Part shown: positions 7,639 through 15,251 of the stretch, piece after piece | How positions within the stretch are numbered: the first letter of the stretch is position 1 | Layout of the letters: every line of letters begins with the position of its first letter | Source: Gulosibacter sediminis | GTDB taxonomy: Bacteria > Actinomycetota > Actinomycetes > Actinomycetales > Microbacteriaceae | Assembly: GCF_014904065.1 (NCBI RefSeq) | Contig: NZ_JACXJG010000009.1 | Span: 140,686-159,481 of the forward strand | Reading direction: 5' to 3' | DNA: 18,796 nucleotides | Position numbers and translations under genes: made by a program | Notes under the pieces: model-generated | What the model was told of the DNA's origin: nothing | The model's input: only the letters and a program-made list of their open reading frames with translations | Databases searched by the model: none

Positions 7639-9015
7639 CTAGTGCGATCGTCCAGACACGAGGTCGGCGATGCGCGCGAGGGGTGAGGTCGTCGCCCGGC
7701 CGCCGTATTCGGCTCGATCGGCGGCTCCGTAGGCACCGTAGATGACGCGGGTCGCGAGCCAGCGCAGGGGCTCGGGCTCCCAGCGGCGAACGCGGTGGCC
7801 GACCCAGGGCAGCCCGGTGAGTTCGGTCTCGCGACCGAGCACGAGGTCGCGCAGGGTGCGGCCCGCGAGGTTCGTCGTCGCGACGCCGGTGCCGACGTAA
7901 CCGCCGGCGTGACCGAGGCCGGTCGCCGGGTCGAAGGTGACGGTGGCCGCCCAGTCGCGGGGAACGCCGAGGGTGCCCGACCAGAGGTGGTCGATGTCGA
8001 CGCCGTCGAGCACGGGGAAGAACCGCACGAGCAGGTCGCGTAGCGTGCCGGCGGTGACCGGCTGGGTGCGGCCGTCGTCGTCGGTCGCCGAGTTCCAGCG
8101 GTACGGTACGCCGCGGCCACCGAACGCGATGCGGTCGTCGGCCGTGCGCTGCGCGTACATGTAGACGTGCGCGAAGTCGCCGAGCACCTCGCGGCCCTCC
8201 CAGCCGATGTGCTGCCACTGCCCCTCGCTGAGCGGCTCGGTCGCGATGAGCGACGAGTTCATCGGCAGCCACTCGCGGTGCAGGCCCTGCAGCCCGGCGG
8301 TGAAGCCCTCGGTCGCGCGGATCACTGCCCCGGCGCGCACGGTACCGGTGGCGGTCACGGCCTCGCCGGGCCGAATCTCGTCGACGCGCGTGCCCTCGTA
8401 AATCTCGACGCCGAGTTTGGCGACGACCTCACTCAGGCCCCGGGCGAACTTCGCGGGATGGATGCGCGCGGTGTGGGGCGACCAGAGCGCGCCGAGCGTG
8501 CCGGCCACGTTGATGCGCTCCTTCGCCGCGGTGGCGTCGAGTCGCTGCCAGCCGCCAATGCCGTCCCACGACTCGTCGTCGGCGAGCATCCCCTCGAGCC
8601 GCGCGAGCTGCGCGGGCGCATAGGCGACCTCGTGGTCGCCGCCCTTGACGATGTCGGCGTCGATGCCCTCGGCGGCCGCGACGCGAATCACCTCGTCGAC
8701 GGTCGCGTTCATCGCGAGTTGGAAGTCGCGCGCCGCCTCGCGCCCGTGCGTCGACACGTACTGGTTGATGCCACCGGTCACCGAGTTGGTGAGCCAGCCG
8801 CCGTTGCGGCCCGACGCCCCGAACCCGCAGAAGCGCGCCTCGAGAATCGCGATGCGCGCATCCGGCTTCGCCTGTTTGAGGTAGTAGGCGGCCCACAGGC
8901 CGGTATACCCACCACCAACGATCGCGACGTCAACGTCGAGATCACCCTCGACCCCGGGCCGCGGCACGGGCGTGCCCAGATCAGTCCACCAGTGCGAGAC
9001 GTTGCCGTTGATCAT
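7639..9015 (-). CDS. FAD-dependent oxidoreductase, DAO family (gamma-glutamylputrescine oxidase-like)
   Basis: This 458-aa protein has an N-terminal Rossmann FAD site, VAIVGGGYTGLWAAYYL (Gly-rich loop at 34-39). The acidic residue ending the second strand is in AILEA, and ASGRNGGW at about 67-74 is typical of PuuB/OrdL-type amine oxidases. A C-terminal FAD contact, GHAGGYVGTGVATTNLAGR, completes the DAO fold. Enzymes of this group oxidise C-N bonds of amines or amino acids in the cytoplasm and give peroxide. It is the last gene of a seven-gene minus-strand run, 13 nt after the lactone oxidase gene. Class-III aminotransferases often work with PuuB-like oxidases, and one lies at the left edge of the window across the accessory block. 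The substrate is not known. Confidence 0.9.
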   Translation of the reverse strand: MINGNVSHWWTDLGTPVPRPGVEGDLDVDVAIVGGGYTGLWAAYYLKQAKPDARIAILEARFCGFGASGRNGGWLTNSVTGGINQYVSTHGREAARDFQLAMNATVDEVIRVAAAEGIDADIVKGGDHEVAYAPAQLARLEGMLADDESWDGIGGWQRLDATAAKERINVAGTLGALWSPHTARIHPAKFARGLSEVVAKLGVEIYEGTRVDEIRPGEAVTATGTVRAGAVIRATEGFTAGLQGLHREWLPMNSSLIATEPLSEGQWQHIGWEGREVLGDFAHVYMYAQRTADDRIAFGGRGVPYRWNSATDDDGRTQPVTAGTLRDLLVRFFPVLDGVDIDHLWSGTLGVPRDWAATVTFDPATGLGHAGGYVGTGVATTNLAGRTLRDLVLGRETELTGLPWVGHRVRRWEPEPLRWLATRVIYGAYGAADRAEYGGRATTSPLARIADLVSGRSH

Positions 9016-9027
9016 GGGCCCGGGCCC
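9016..9027. repeat. 12-bp perfect GC palindrome directly 5' of a start codon
   Basis: GGGCCCGGGCCC is a perfect palindrome that abuts the ATG (9015) of the FAD oxidoreductase gene and takes up most of the 13-nt gap after the lactone oxidase stop. It also contains the only G-rich stretch that could act as a ribosome binding site. A short GGGC/GCCC hairpin in the mRNA could reduce access to the start. This function is inferred. Confidence 0.5.
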
Positions 9028-9028
9028 C

Positions 9029-10378
9029 CTACTCCCCCAGCGTGCGGGTCAGGTATTGGTTCGCGAAGACGCGGTTGGGGTCGACGTCGTTGCGCAGGGC
9101 GACGAAGTCGTCGAAGCGTGGGTAGAGCTCGCGCAGTTCGTCGGCGCGCAGCGTGTGCAGCTTGCCCCAGTGCGGGCGGCCGCCGGCGGCCTGCAGCACC
9201 TCTTCGACGGCGCCGAAGAACTCGAGGTGCGGCTCGCGCACGTACTGGTGCACCGAAATGTACATGGATTCGCGCTGGTACGCGGTCGACAGCGGCACCT
9301 CGTCGGCGCCGGCGCAGCGCACCTCGATCGGGAACGAGACGTTCCAGTCGTTCGCGTCAATGAGCTGCTGAATCTCGCGCACGACCTCGGGGCCGTCCTC
9401 GAGCGGCACGGCGTACTCCATTTCGTTGAAGCGCACGCGCCGCTGGCTCACGAACACGCCGTGCGAGTCGTCGACGTAGTGGCGGCGGCCCATGAGCGAC
9501 GCCGAGAACTGGTTGATCTTCGGCACGACGCCGGGCACGACCGAGCCGAGCGACGCGACGAGCTGGTGCGCCCAGTTCTGCACGACCTCCTCGTCGACGA
9601 ACTTCGCGAGCGCGGTCTGCGGGGCGAACGACTCGTCGGGCTCCTCGCCCGGCGCGAGGCGGCGGTTCGTCTTCACGAGCGCGGAATCGGCGTGCGGAAA
9701 CCAGAAGAACTCGACGTGGTCGTTCGAGCGGGCGCGCTCGATGAAGCTTTCGACGACCTCGTCCATCGGCATGGCGTCCTCGCTCGCGGCGACGCGGAAC
9801 GCCGGCACGCACTGGATGCCCACCTCGAGCACGACGCCGAGCGCGCCGAGGCCGAGGCGCGCGAACTCGAACAGGTCGGGATGCGTGCGCTCGTCGCAGT
9901 ACACGATCGAGCCGTCGGCGAGCACCATGCGCAGCGACTTGACCATCTCGGCGAGGCCCGAGAAGCCGAGGCCGGTGCCGTGCGTGCCGGTCGAGATCGC
10001 GCCGGCGATCGTCTGCGCGTCGATGTCGCCCTGGTTCGCGAGCGCGAGGTTATGTGGGCCGAGCAACTTCGGGAGCTCGTGGAGCTTCGTGCCAGCGCGA
10101 AAGGTTGCGACGTTCGTGTCGGGGTTCACCGAGACGAGCCCGCGGTAGTCGTCGAAGTGCAGGCGCAGGCCCTCGGTCGCGGCGATGTCGTTGAACGAGT
10201 GCCCCGCGCCGACCGACTTGATCTTCAGCCCCGAGCCGGATGCTCCGATCACGAGCGCCTTCACGGCGGTCTCGCTCGTCGGTCCAGCGACGAGCGTCGA
10301 CGTCTCGGTGACGCCACCCGACCAGTTGCGCCAGGCGTTGGGCCGACGCTTCGGCTTCGCGGTCTCGTCAGCGCTCAT
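9029..10378 (-). CDS. D-arabinono-1,4-lactone oxidase / L-gulonolactone oxidase family FAD enzyme
   Basis: This 449-aa protein belongs to the VAO/PCMH flavoprotein superfamily. The FAD-binding half carries VGAGHSFND (H60-S61, the position that carries covalent FAD in several aldonolactone oxidases) and DIDAQTIAGAISTGTHGTG. The C-terminal ALO domain has the characteristic HWGK at about 403-406 and ends with NRVFANQYL. Known members oxidise sugar-1,4-lactones or alditols using O2 or another acceptor. Its ATG at 10378 overlaps the stop of the deaminase/aldolase gene in an ATGA arrangement, so the two are coupled. Pairing with that deaminase/aldolase recurs in actinobacteria, but I know of no established shared pathway. 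The exact substrate is unknown. Confidence 0.9.
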   Translation of the reverse strand: MSADETAKPKRRPNAWRNWSGGVTETSTLVAGPTSETAVKALVIGASGSGLKIKSVGAGHSFNDIAATEGLRLHFDDYRGLVSVNPDTNVATFRAGTKLHELPKLLGPHNLALANQGDIDAQTIAGAISTGTHGTGLGFSGLAEMVKSLRMVLADGSIVYCDERTHPDLFEFARLGLGALGVVLEVGIQCVPAFRVAASEDAMPMDEVVESFIERARSNDHVEFFWFPHADSALVKTNRRLAPGEEPDESFAPQTALAKFVDEEVVQNWAHQLVASLGSVVPGVVPKINQFSASLMGRRHYVDDSHGVFVSQRRVRFNEMEYAVPLEDGPEVVREIQQLIDANDWNVSFPIEVRCAGADEVPLSTAYQRESMYISVHQYVREPHLEFFGAVEEVLQAAGGRPHWGKLHTLRADELRELYPRFDDFVALRNDVDPNRVFANQYLTRTLGE

Positions 10379-11562
10379 AGGTACGCGAATCCCTCTCCTC
10401 GATACGTCTTCCAGAAGTGTTCGATTATTCCACCCTTTACCACGGCGAAATCGGTGATGCGTTCAGCGAGTTCGCCAGCTTTTACGTGCCGCAGCCATAC
10501 ACGATCTCCAATTTCGAGCCCGCGGGCCGCGTGGCCGGTGATGGGCGTCTGCACCTCACCGGCGCCCTCCTCGTGCAGGTAGTGCAGCCCCCGCGGCCAG
10601 TCGATGACGGGCAGGCGGTCGGCCCCGGGCTTGCCGGATGCGCTCCAGCCGCCGCCGTGCAGGGTCACGATCTCGGCGGTCGGTTTCCGCACGACGTCGA
10701 GGCCAAAGAACGCGGCCGCCTCGTGCTGAAACCCGCGGAATCGGTCAAACGAGGCCGGCGAGAACAGGCCGCTGCCCGCAGCGATCTCGGTCACCGAGGG
10801 GTCGGCCGAGGTCGACTCGAGCGAGCCGGTGCCGCCGCCGTTGACGAACTCGAGCTCGCCGACGACGTCGCGCACGGCCGCGACCATCTCGCCCCGGCGC
10901 CGCGGCACATCCGCGAGCGACTGGTGCCGAATCACGCGGATCGCGGCGCCGCGCGGGGTCTGCGCCGCATCCGGCAGCCCGGCGACCTGCGACTCGTACG
11001 CCATCAGGCCGACGAGCCGCACGCCCTTGCGCGCCTGCACGGTGCGGGCGAAGGCGGCGGCCTGCGCGGCCTCGCGGATGCTCGAGCGGTAGACGCCGTA
11101 CTGCAGGTGGCCGCGCAGCAGCGGCTTTGCCGGCCACCAGCTCACGTCACCCTCCATCGCGACGCGCAGCACGCCCGGCCCCGGCGCGACGGCATCGAAG
11201 AAGTCGAGGTGCTCGACCGAGTCGATCATGAGCGTGATGCGCTCGCGCAACTGCGCGTCCGAGCGCAACTCGCGCAGCGCATCCCGGTTCGCCGTCGGGT
11301 AGCCGAGCACGACATCCTCGTGCCCGCCGCGCGCGAGCATGATCGCCTCGGGCAGCGTGAACGCGAGGATGCCGCGGAAGCCCGGATGCTCGAGCACGCG
11401 CTCGAGCGCGGCGCGGGTGCGCAGCGACTTCGACGCGACGCGGATGGGCATGCCGCCCGCGCGCTGCGCCATCGCCGAGATGTTGCGGTCGAACGCCTCG
11501 AGGTCGATGACCCCGCAGGGCGCGGGCAGCGACGCGGCCGCCCGCCGCACGGATGCGCGCAC
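10375..11562 (-). CDS. PLP-dependent amino acid deaminase/aldolase (alanine racemase N-terminal / D-serine dehydratase-like, fold type III)
   Basis: About 395 aa from the GTG at 11562, which is 2 nt after the chorismate mutase stop. GTG 11550 is an alternative start. The open frame continues far upstream, but that part is antisense to no homologue and overlaps two real genes. The PLP lysine is in PIRVASKSLRTR (K45). The TIM-barrel end includes EFVNGGGTGSLE, which binds the phosphate. A D-serine dehydratase-like C-terminal domain has GDRVWLRHVKAGELAERI, with the metal-ligand type histidine. The family includes D-threonine aldolase and D-serine dehydratase, so lyase chemistry on a D- or beta-hydroxy amino acid is likely. 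The specific substrate is unknown. It needs PLP, and a pyridoxal kinase-like gene opens the same operon. Confidence 0.88.
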   Translation of the reverse strand: MRASVRRAAASLPAPCGVIDLEAFDRNISAMAQRAGGMPIRVASKSLRTRAALERVLEHPGFRGILAFTLPEAIMLARGGHEDVVLGYPTANRDALRELRSDAQLRERITLMIDSVEHLDFFDAVAPGPGVLRVAMEGDVSWWPAKPLLRGHLQYGVYRSSIREAAQAAAFARTVQARKGVRLVGLMAYESQVAGLPDAAQTPRGAAIRVIRHQSLADVPRRRGEMVAAVRDVVGELEFVNGGGTGSLESTSADPSVTEIAAGSGLFSPASFDRFRGFQHEAAAFFGLDVVRKPTAEIVTLHGGGWSASGKPGADRLPVIDWPRGLHYLHEEGAGEVQTPITGHAARGLEIGDRVWLRHVKAGELAERITDFAVVKGGIIEHFWKTYRGEGFAYL

Positions 11563-11564
11563 GG

Positions 11565-11882
11565 CTAGTTGCTCTCGGCGGCGATCCGCTCGTGATGGCG
11601 GATGACCTCCGCGATGATGAAGCCGAGGAACTTCTCGGCGAACTCGGGGTCGAGGTCGGCGTCGTGCGCGAGCTGACGCAGGCGGGCGACCTGCTGCTGC
11701 TCGCGGGCGGGGTCGCTGGCGGGCAGCTCGTTCGCGGCCTTGAGTTCGCCCACCTGCTGCGTGCAGCGGAAGCGTTCGGCGAGGATCGAGATGAGCGCCG
11801 AGTCGATGTTGTCGATCGACTTGCGGATGCGCCCGAGCTCTTCGAGGGCCTGTTGTTGCTGCGCTGCTGACACCATGCTCAC
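11565..11882 (-). CDS. Chorismate mutase, AroQ class
   Basis: A short all-helical protein of 105 aa. It shows the AroQ pattern: an arginine and RKSIDNIDSALISILAERF in helix 1, then TQQVGELKAAN with the catalytic-type lysine, then AREQQQVARLRQLA and a last helix with FIIAEVIRHHE. The enzyme converts chorismate to prephenate for phenylalanine and tyrosine synthesis. The start could be GTG 11882 or ATG 11876, since neither has a clear ribosome binding site. There is no signal peptide, so it should be cytoplasmic. In this family such small proteins are often stimulated by DAHP synthase, but no aro gene lies nearby. It sits 21 nt after deoC and 2 nt before the deaminase/aldolase gene. Confidence 0.88.
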   Translation of the reverse strand: MSMVSAAQQQQALEELGRIRKSIDNIDSALISILAERFRCTQQVGELKAANELPASDPAREQQQVARLRQLAHDADLDPEFAEKFLGFIIAEVIRHHERIAAESN

Positions 11883-11903
11883 GATGGTATCGGCATCGGG
11901 CAG

Positions 11904-12608
11904 CTACTCGGACGGCGCGTCGGCGAGCACCTGCGCCGACGACGACATGCCGAGGCGCGAGGCGCCAGCCTCGATCATCTTCAGCGCGTCCTCGTAGGTG
12001 CGCACGCCGCCCGACGCCTTCACGCCGAGGCGGTCGCCGACCGTCGCGCGCATGAGGCGCACGGCCTCGACCGAGGCGCCGCCGGCCTTGTGGAAGCCGG
12101 TCGACGTCTTCACGAAGTCGGCGCCCGCAGCCTCGGCCGCCTGGCACGCGGCGACGATCTCGGCGTCGCTGAGCGCGGCCGATTCGATGATCACCTTGAG
12201 CAGCGTCGGCGCCGGCACTGCGCGGCGCACGGCCTCGATGTCGGCCTTGACGAGCTCGGGGTTGCCCGCCTTGAGCTGCCCGATGTCGATGACCATGTCG
12301 ATCTCGTCGGCGCCCTCGGTCACGGCCTTCGCGGCCTCGACGGCCTTGATGTTTGAGTGGTGCTTGCCCGAGGGGAAGCCGACGACGGTGCAGATCTTCG
12401 GGCCCGACGCATCCGCCACCTCGGTCGCAACGTCGGGGTCGAGCCCGGCCGACCACGCGCCGCCGACGGGCAGCATGTTCGGCGAGACGCAGATCGAGAA
12501 GGTGCCGAGTTCGGCGGCCTCGCGGTAGAGCGCGATGACGTCGTCGTTCGTCGCGTCGGTGGCGAGCAGCGTGTGGTCGATGTACTTGGCGAGTTCCGCA
12601 CGGTTCAT
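11904..12608 (-). CDS. deoC: Deoxyribose-phosphate aldolase
   Basis: A 234-aa TIM barrel of normal DeoC length. IDHTLL lies near the N-terminus. The other family signatures are [15 protein letters not shown], and [10 protein letters not shown] with the catalytic aspartate around 101-104. FVKTSTGF carries the Schiff-base lysine K167, and [10 protein letters not shown] carries the second catalytic lysine K197. It splits 2-deoxyribose-5-phosphate into glyceraldehyde-3-phosphate and acetaldehyde in nucleoside catabolism. The ATG at 12608 is chosen over an upstream in-frame codon at 12668 because it matches the family start and lies 4 nt after the acetyltransferase stop. No other deo gene is visible. 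Confidence 0.96.
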   Translation of the reverse strand: MNRAELAKYIDHTLLATDATNDDVIALYREAAELGTFSICVSPNMLPVGGAWSAGLDPDVATEVADASGPKICTVVGFPSGKHHSNIKAVEAAKAVTEGADEIDMVIDIGQLKAGNPELVKADIEAVRRAVPAPTLLKVIIESAALSDAEIVAACQAAEAAGADFVKTSTGFHKAGGASVEAVRLMRATVGDRLGVKASGGVRTYEDALKMIEAGASRLGMSSSAQVLADAPSE

Positions 12609-12612
12609 GGGG

Positions 12613-13200
12613 CTAGTCTCCCACGCGGGCGTCGAGACCGGCCCGCACCTCGGGCCACTCCTGCTCAAGAATCGAAAACACGACGGTCGACCGCTTCGAG
12701 CCGTCGGCGCGCGGGCGATCCTCGCGGAGGATGCCGTCGAGGTGCGCGCCGAGCTTCGTCACGGCCGCCCGCGAGCGATCGTTGAGGTTGTCGACCTCGA
12801 ATACGACCCGGTGCGCGCCGCCGTCGAACGCTGCCGCGAGCAGCGCCCGCTTCGCCTCGGGGTTCACGGTCGTGCCCCACACCTCGGGGCTGTAGGCGGT
12901 GTAGCCGATGATCACCGATTCGCGCCGGTAGTCGGCGTTGTAGAACGACGTCGTGCCGACCGCGCGGCCGTCGAAGCGCACGAGGTAGGTGCGCGAGTCA
13001 TCGCCGCCCGGGCGGTAGCCGTCGAACCAGTCGGCGAACGAGTCGTGGTTGCGAAAGGCCTCGACGCCGCCGCCGAAGCCGCCCGCGAAGACGTCCTCGC
13101 GCCACAGCGCGGGCGCGAGTTCCTCGAGCCCGGCCTGGGTGATCGGCTCGAGGCGCACGCGCGTGCCCTCGAGGACGGCGTCGCGCTCCGGCAACTGCAT
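12613..13200 (-). CDS. GNAT family N-acetyltransferase (RimJ/RimL-like)
   Basis: This 195-aa protein has the RimJ/RimL arrangement. The N-terminal strand is [21 protein letters not shown] central [22 protein letters not shown] strand pair follows. [17 protein letters not shown] lies where the acetyl-CoA pyrophosphate loop and helix sit. [22 protein letters not shown] is the conserved N-x-x-S/A motif-B region. It should transfer an acetyl group from acetyl-CoA to a protein N-terminus or a small amine. The substrate cannot be predicted. It lies between the pyridoxal kinase-like gene (2-nt gap) and deoC (4-nt gap), so it is co-transcribed with them. Confidence 0.88.
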   Translation of the reverse strand: MQLPERDAVLEGTRVRLEPITQAGLEELAPALWREDVFAGGFGGGVEAFRNHDSFADWFDGYRPGGDDSRTYLVRFDGRAVGTTSFYNADYRRESVIIGYTAYSPEVWGTTVNPEAKRALLAAAFDGGAHRVVFEVDNLNDRSRAAVTKLGAHLDGILREDRPRADGSKRSTVVFSILEQEWPEVRAGLDARVGD

Positions 13201-13202
13201 GG

Positions 13203-14000
13203 CTACTCGCCCTGCCAGACGACGTCGAACGGGGTGTTCGCCGAGATCGCACGCTGGATGCCCGCGGTCACGAAGTCCTTCGCCGCGTCGACCGCGTCGT
13301 GGAGCGACTTGCCCTGCGCGAGGCCCGCCGAGACGGCGGTCGCGAGCGAGTCACCGGCACCCGAGACGCCGGCGGTGCCGACCTTCGGGCGCGAGTACTC
13401 GACGAGCTCCGAGCCGTCCCAAAGCACGTCGACGGCATTGTCGCCGGGGGTCGCGAGGCCGCCCTTCACGAGAACGGCCTTCGTGCCGAGCTCGGAAATC
13501 TTCTTGGCGGCATCGCCGAGGCCCGCGACGGTGTCGATCTCGTCGACGCCGGCCAGCGTGCAGGTCTCGAAGTAGTTCGGGGTGATCACGTCGACGATCG
13601 GGAGGATCTCGGCGCGCAGCGCGTTGTCGATGTCGAGGGCCGCGCCGGGCTCCTGGCCCTTGCAGATGAGCACGGGGTCGCAGACGATGTTCGGCAGCTT
13701 CGCCGCGGTGAGGATGTCGCGCGTCGTCTCGATGGTCGGCACGGTGCCGAGCATGCCGATCTTCACGGATGCGGGCTGCCAGTCGGCGAGGATCGCCTCG
13801 GCCTGATCGCGCAGCACCTGCGAGTCGATCGGCACGAAGCGGTGGTTCCAGCCGTCCTTCGGGTCGAACGAGACAATGCAGGTGAGGGCCGCGGCGCCGT
13901 AGACGCCCAGCTGCTGCAGCGTGCGCAGGTCGGCCTGCACACCCGCGCCGCCAGTGGCTTCCGAACCGGCAATGACAAAGGTGACGGGTGGCGTGGTCAT
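13203..14000 (-). CDS. pdxK: ThiD-like pyridoxine/pyridoxal kinase (PfkB family)
   Basis: A 265-aa ribokinase-fold protein. IAGSEATGGAGVQADLRTLQQLGVYG is the ThiD/PdxK signature. SFDPKDGWNHRFVPID and CDPVLICKG resemble the Bacillus/Staphylococcus ThiD-like PdxK (MDP..SWNH..FPID and DPVMVCKG) more than true HMP kinases, so B6 vitamer phosphorylation is the better call. The lid cysteine (C113) typical of that subgroup is present. The active-site anion hole reads SGAGDS (D217) where the subgroup has GAGC. The start ATG at 14000 has AGGAAG just upstream. It leads a seven-gene run that includes a PLP-dependent deaminase/aldolase. HMP kinase (thiD) remains an alternative. Confidence 0.8.
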   Translation of the reverse strand: MTTPPVTFVIAGSEATGGAGVQADLRTLQQLGVYGAAALTCIVSFDPKDGWNHRFVPIDSQVLRDQAEAILADWQPASVKIGMLGTVPTIETTRDILTAAKLPNIVCDPVLICKGQEPGAALDIDNALRAEILPIVDVITPNYFETCTLAGVDEIDTVAGLGDAAKKISELGTKAVLVKGGLATPGDNAVDVLWDGSELVEYSRPKVGTAGVSGAGDSLATAVSAGLAQGKSLHDAVDAAKDFVTAGIQRAISANTPFDVVWQGE

Positions 14001-14024
14001 GGAACTTCCTCGACGTTGGGGTGG

Positions 14025-14037
14025 TGAACGACGTTCA
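14025..14037. promoter_or_regulatory. Candidate operator palindrome before the pdxK-led operon
   Basis: TGAACG-A-CGTTCA is a perfect 13-bp palindrome in the 75-bp gap between the tctA remnant and the kinase gene. A minus-strand TAGGCT (14045-14040) could be a -10 element, which would put the palindrome at the transcription start. It resembles GAAC-N4-GTTC LexA boxes, but the spacer is 3 nt, so it is not a canonical SOS box. A role as an operator is inferred. Confidence 0.35.
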
Positions 14038-14075
14038 TTAGCCTACGCGCGTCACCACCCCACCGCATCCGTTCG

Positions 14076-14880
14076 TTACTTCGTGTCGAGGTGTTCGGGG
14101 ATGCGCACGGCCACGGTCTGCGCCTCGAGCTTCGCCTTGCGGCGGTGTCGCAGGTGCTGCACACCCGAGATGACGAGCGCCGCGGCGAGCACGAGGTAGA
14201 GGCCGATCGTGAACGGCGAGCTCCAGAGCACCGAGACGTCACCCTCCGACACCGCGAGCGCGCGGCGCAGCTCGGTCTCGGCGAGCGGGCCCAGCACGCC
14301 GAGCACGGTGATGCCGGCGTAGAGGTAGTGGTTCGGTACGCTGAGCAGCTTCGCCCACACGCCGGCGAGCGACATGTTGATGAACAGCAGCACGAGCAGG
14401 CCGATGAGCAGCGAGGCAAGCAGCGTCCACACGAGGTCGGCGTTGTTGGTGAGCAGCAACGGACCGGGCTGGAGGCCGAACTGTTGGAACGCGGCGAGGA
14501 TGATCGCGGCGGTCGACGAAACCGGTAGGCCGAGTGCAAGCAGCGTGCCCATCGCCGTACCGGTGGTCGCGTTCCCCGCGGCCTCCGGCGCGGCGGGGCC
14601 GCGCAGTGAACCGGTCGTGCCGAACTCCTTGTCGCCGCGACGCTTCGCGAGCGTCTTCTCGGTGCCGTAGGCGAGGAACGTCGGTACCTCAGAGCCGCCG
14701 ACTGGCACGATGCCGAAGGGCAGACCGAAGGCGGTGCCGCGCAGCCAGGCGGGCAGCGCGTAGCGGAAGTCCTTCCAACCGAGCATCGCGCGGCGCTGCT
14801 GGATGGGCTTCACGACGGGCTCGGTGCACGAGGGGCCGTCGAGGCCGATGAAGGTGAGTGCGAGGCCCATGCCGAGGCCG
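14076..14880 (-). pseudogene. tctA: Remnant of tripartite tricarboxylate transporter membrane subunit TctA (5' truncated)
   Basis: In minus-strand order the remnant reads GLALTFIGLDGP, RGTAFGLPFGIVPVGGSEVPTF, GPAAPEAAGNATTGTAM, LLALGLPVSSTAAIILAAFQQFGLQPGPLLL and ALAVSEGDVSVLWSSPFT. All are strong TctA family landmarks. TctA is the 12-helix permease (about 500 aa) that partners with TctB and a periplasmic TctC. Here about 265 codons remain. The N-terminal third is gone, and no tctB or tctC is present. From memory of the family, about 65 residues are also missing after IGLDGP and about 45 after LYAGITVLGV. The frame stays open, but a working permease is very unlikely. Upstream of about 14880 the open frame continues only as the antisense of the GntR remnant. 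Confidence 0.85.
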
Positions 14881-15245
14881 CCACGAACCGCCAGTTCGGC
14901 GACCTCGTGAAGCTCGAGGGACTCGTGCGGCGAGACCGCGCGCTCGAGTCGCCGAGCGACGTCGAGCGGCTCACGACAAACCTCGGGTTTCACGCCGCGA
15001 TCTGGGACGCGGCGCACAACCCCGTACTCGTCGACCTGCTCAATCGCCTCGCGCTGCACCTCACGCACGCGCCGCACTCGACGCTCTCGGTCGGCGACCG
15101 CTGGGAGCGCTCGCTCGACGAACACGAGGCCCTCGTCGCGGCGATTGACGCTCGCGATGAAGGCCTCGCGCGGCAGCTCGCAAGCGACCACATGCGGGCC
15201 GCGCGCGAGCTGCGCATCCGGTTGTTGCGGGGGTTGCCCGGCTAG
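14871..15245 (+). pseudogene. Remnant of a GntR-family (FCD-domain) transcription regulator, C-terminal part only
   Basis: The + frame ending at the TAG at 15243-15245 encodes most of an FCD ligand-binding domain. Visible parts are GDLVKLEGLVRRDRALE, NLGFHAAIWDAAHNPVLVDLL, then EHEALVAAIDARDEGLARQL and ASDHMRAAREL. The family's metal-binding histidines are in FHAAIW, DEHEAL and SDHMRA. The N-terminal winged-helix DNA-binding domain is absent. The first plausible start is GTG 14907, with no binding site before it. FadR/GntR regulators of this type are often divergent from the transporter genes they control. This fragment begins exactly where the tctA remnant loses its own 5' end, so both were probably cut by one deletion. 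Confidence 0.85.
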
Positions 15246-15251
15246 CTCTAG

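Noticed and set aside
7497..8120. Upstream extension of the nuclease frame of the R-M gene
   Set aside because: It is antisense to the FAD oxidoreductase, low in complexity, and the AAGGAG site marks the ATG at 7496.
8167..10582. Long plus-strand open frames opposite the FAD oxidoreductase and lactone oxidase genes
   Set aside because: They are rich in Arg, Ala, Val and His, match no family, and mirror strong genes on the other strand. They arise from the high GC content.
11563..12456. N-terminal extension of the deaminase/aldolase frame
   Set aside because: It overlaps chorismate mutase and deoC and has no domain features. The family start fits GTG 11562.
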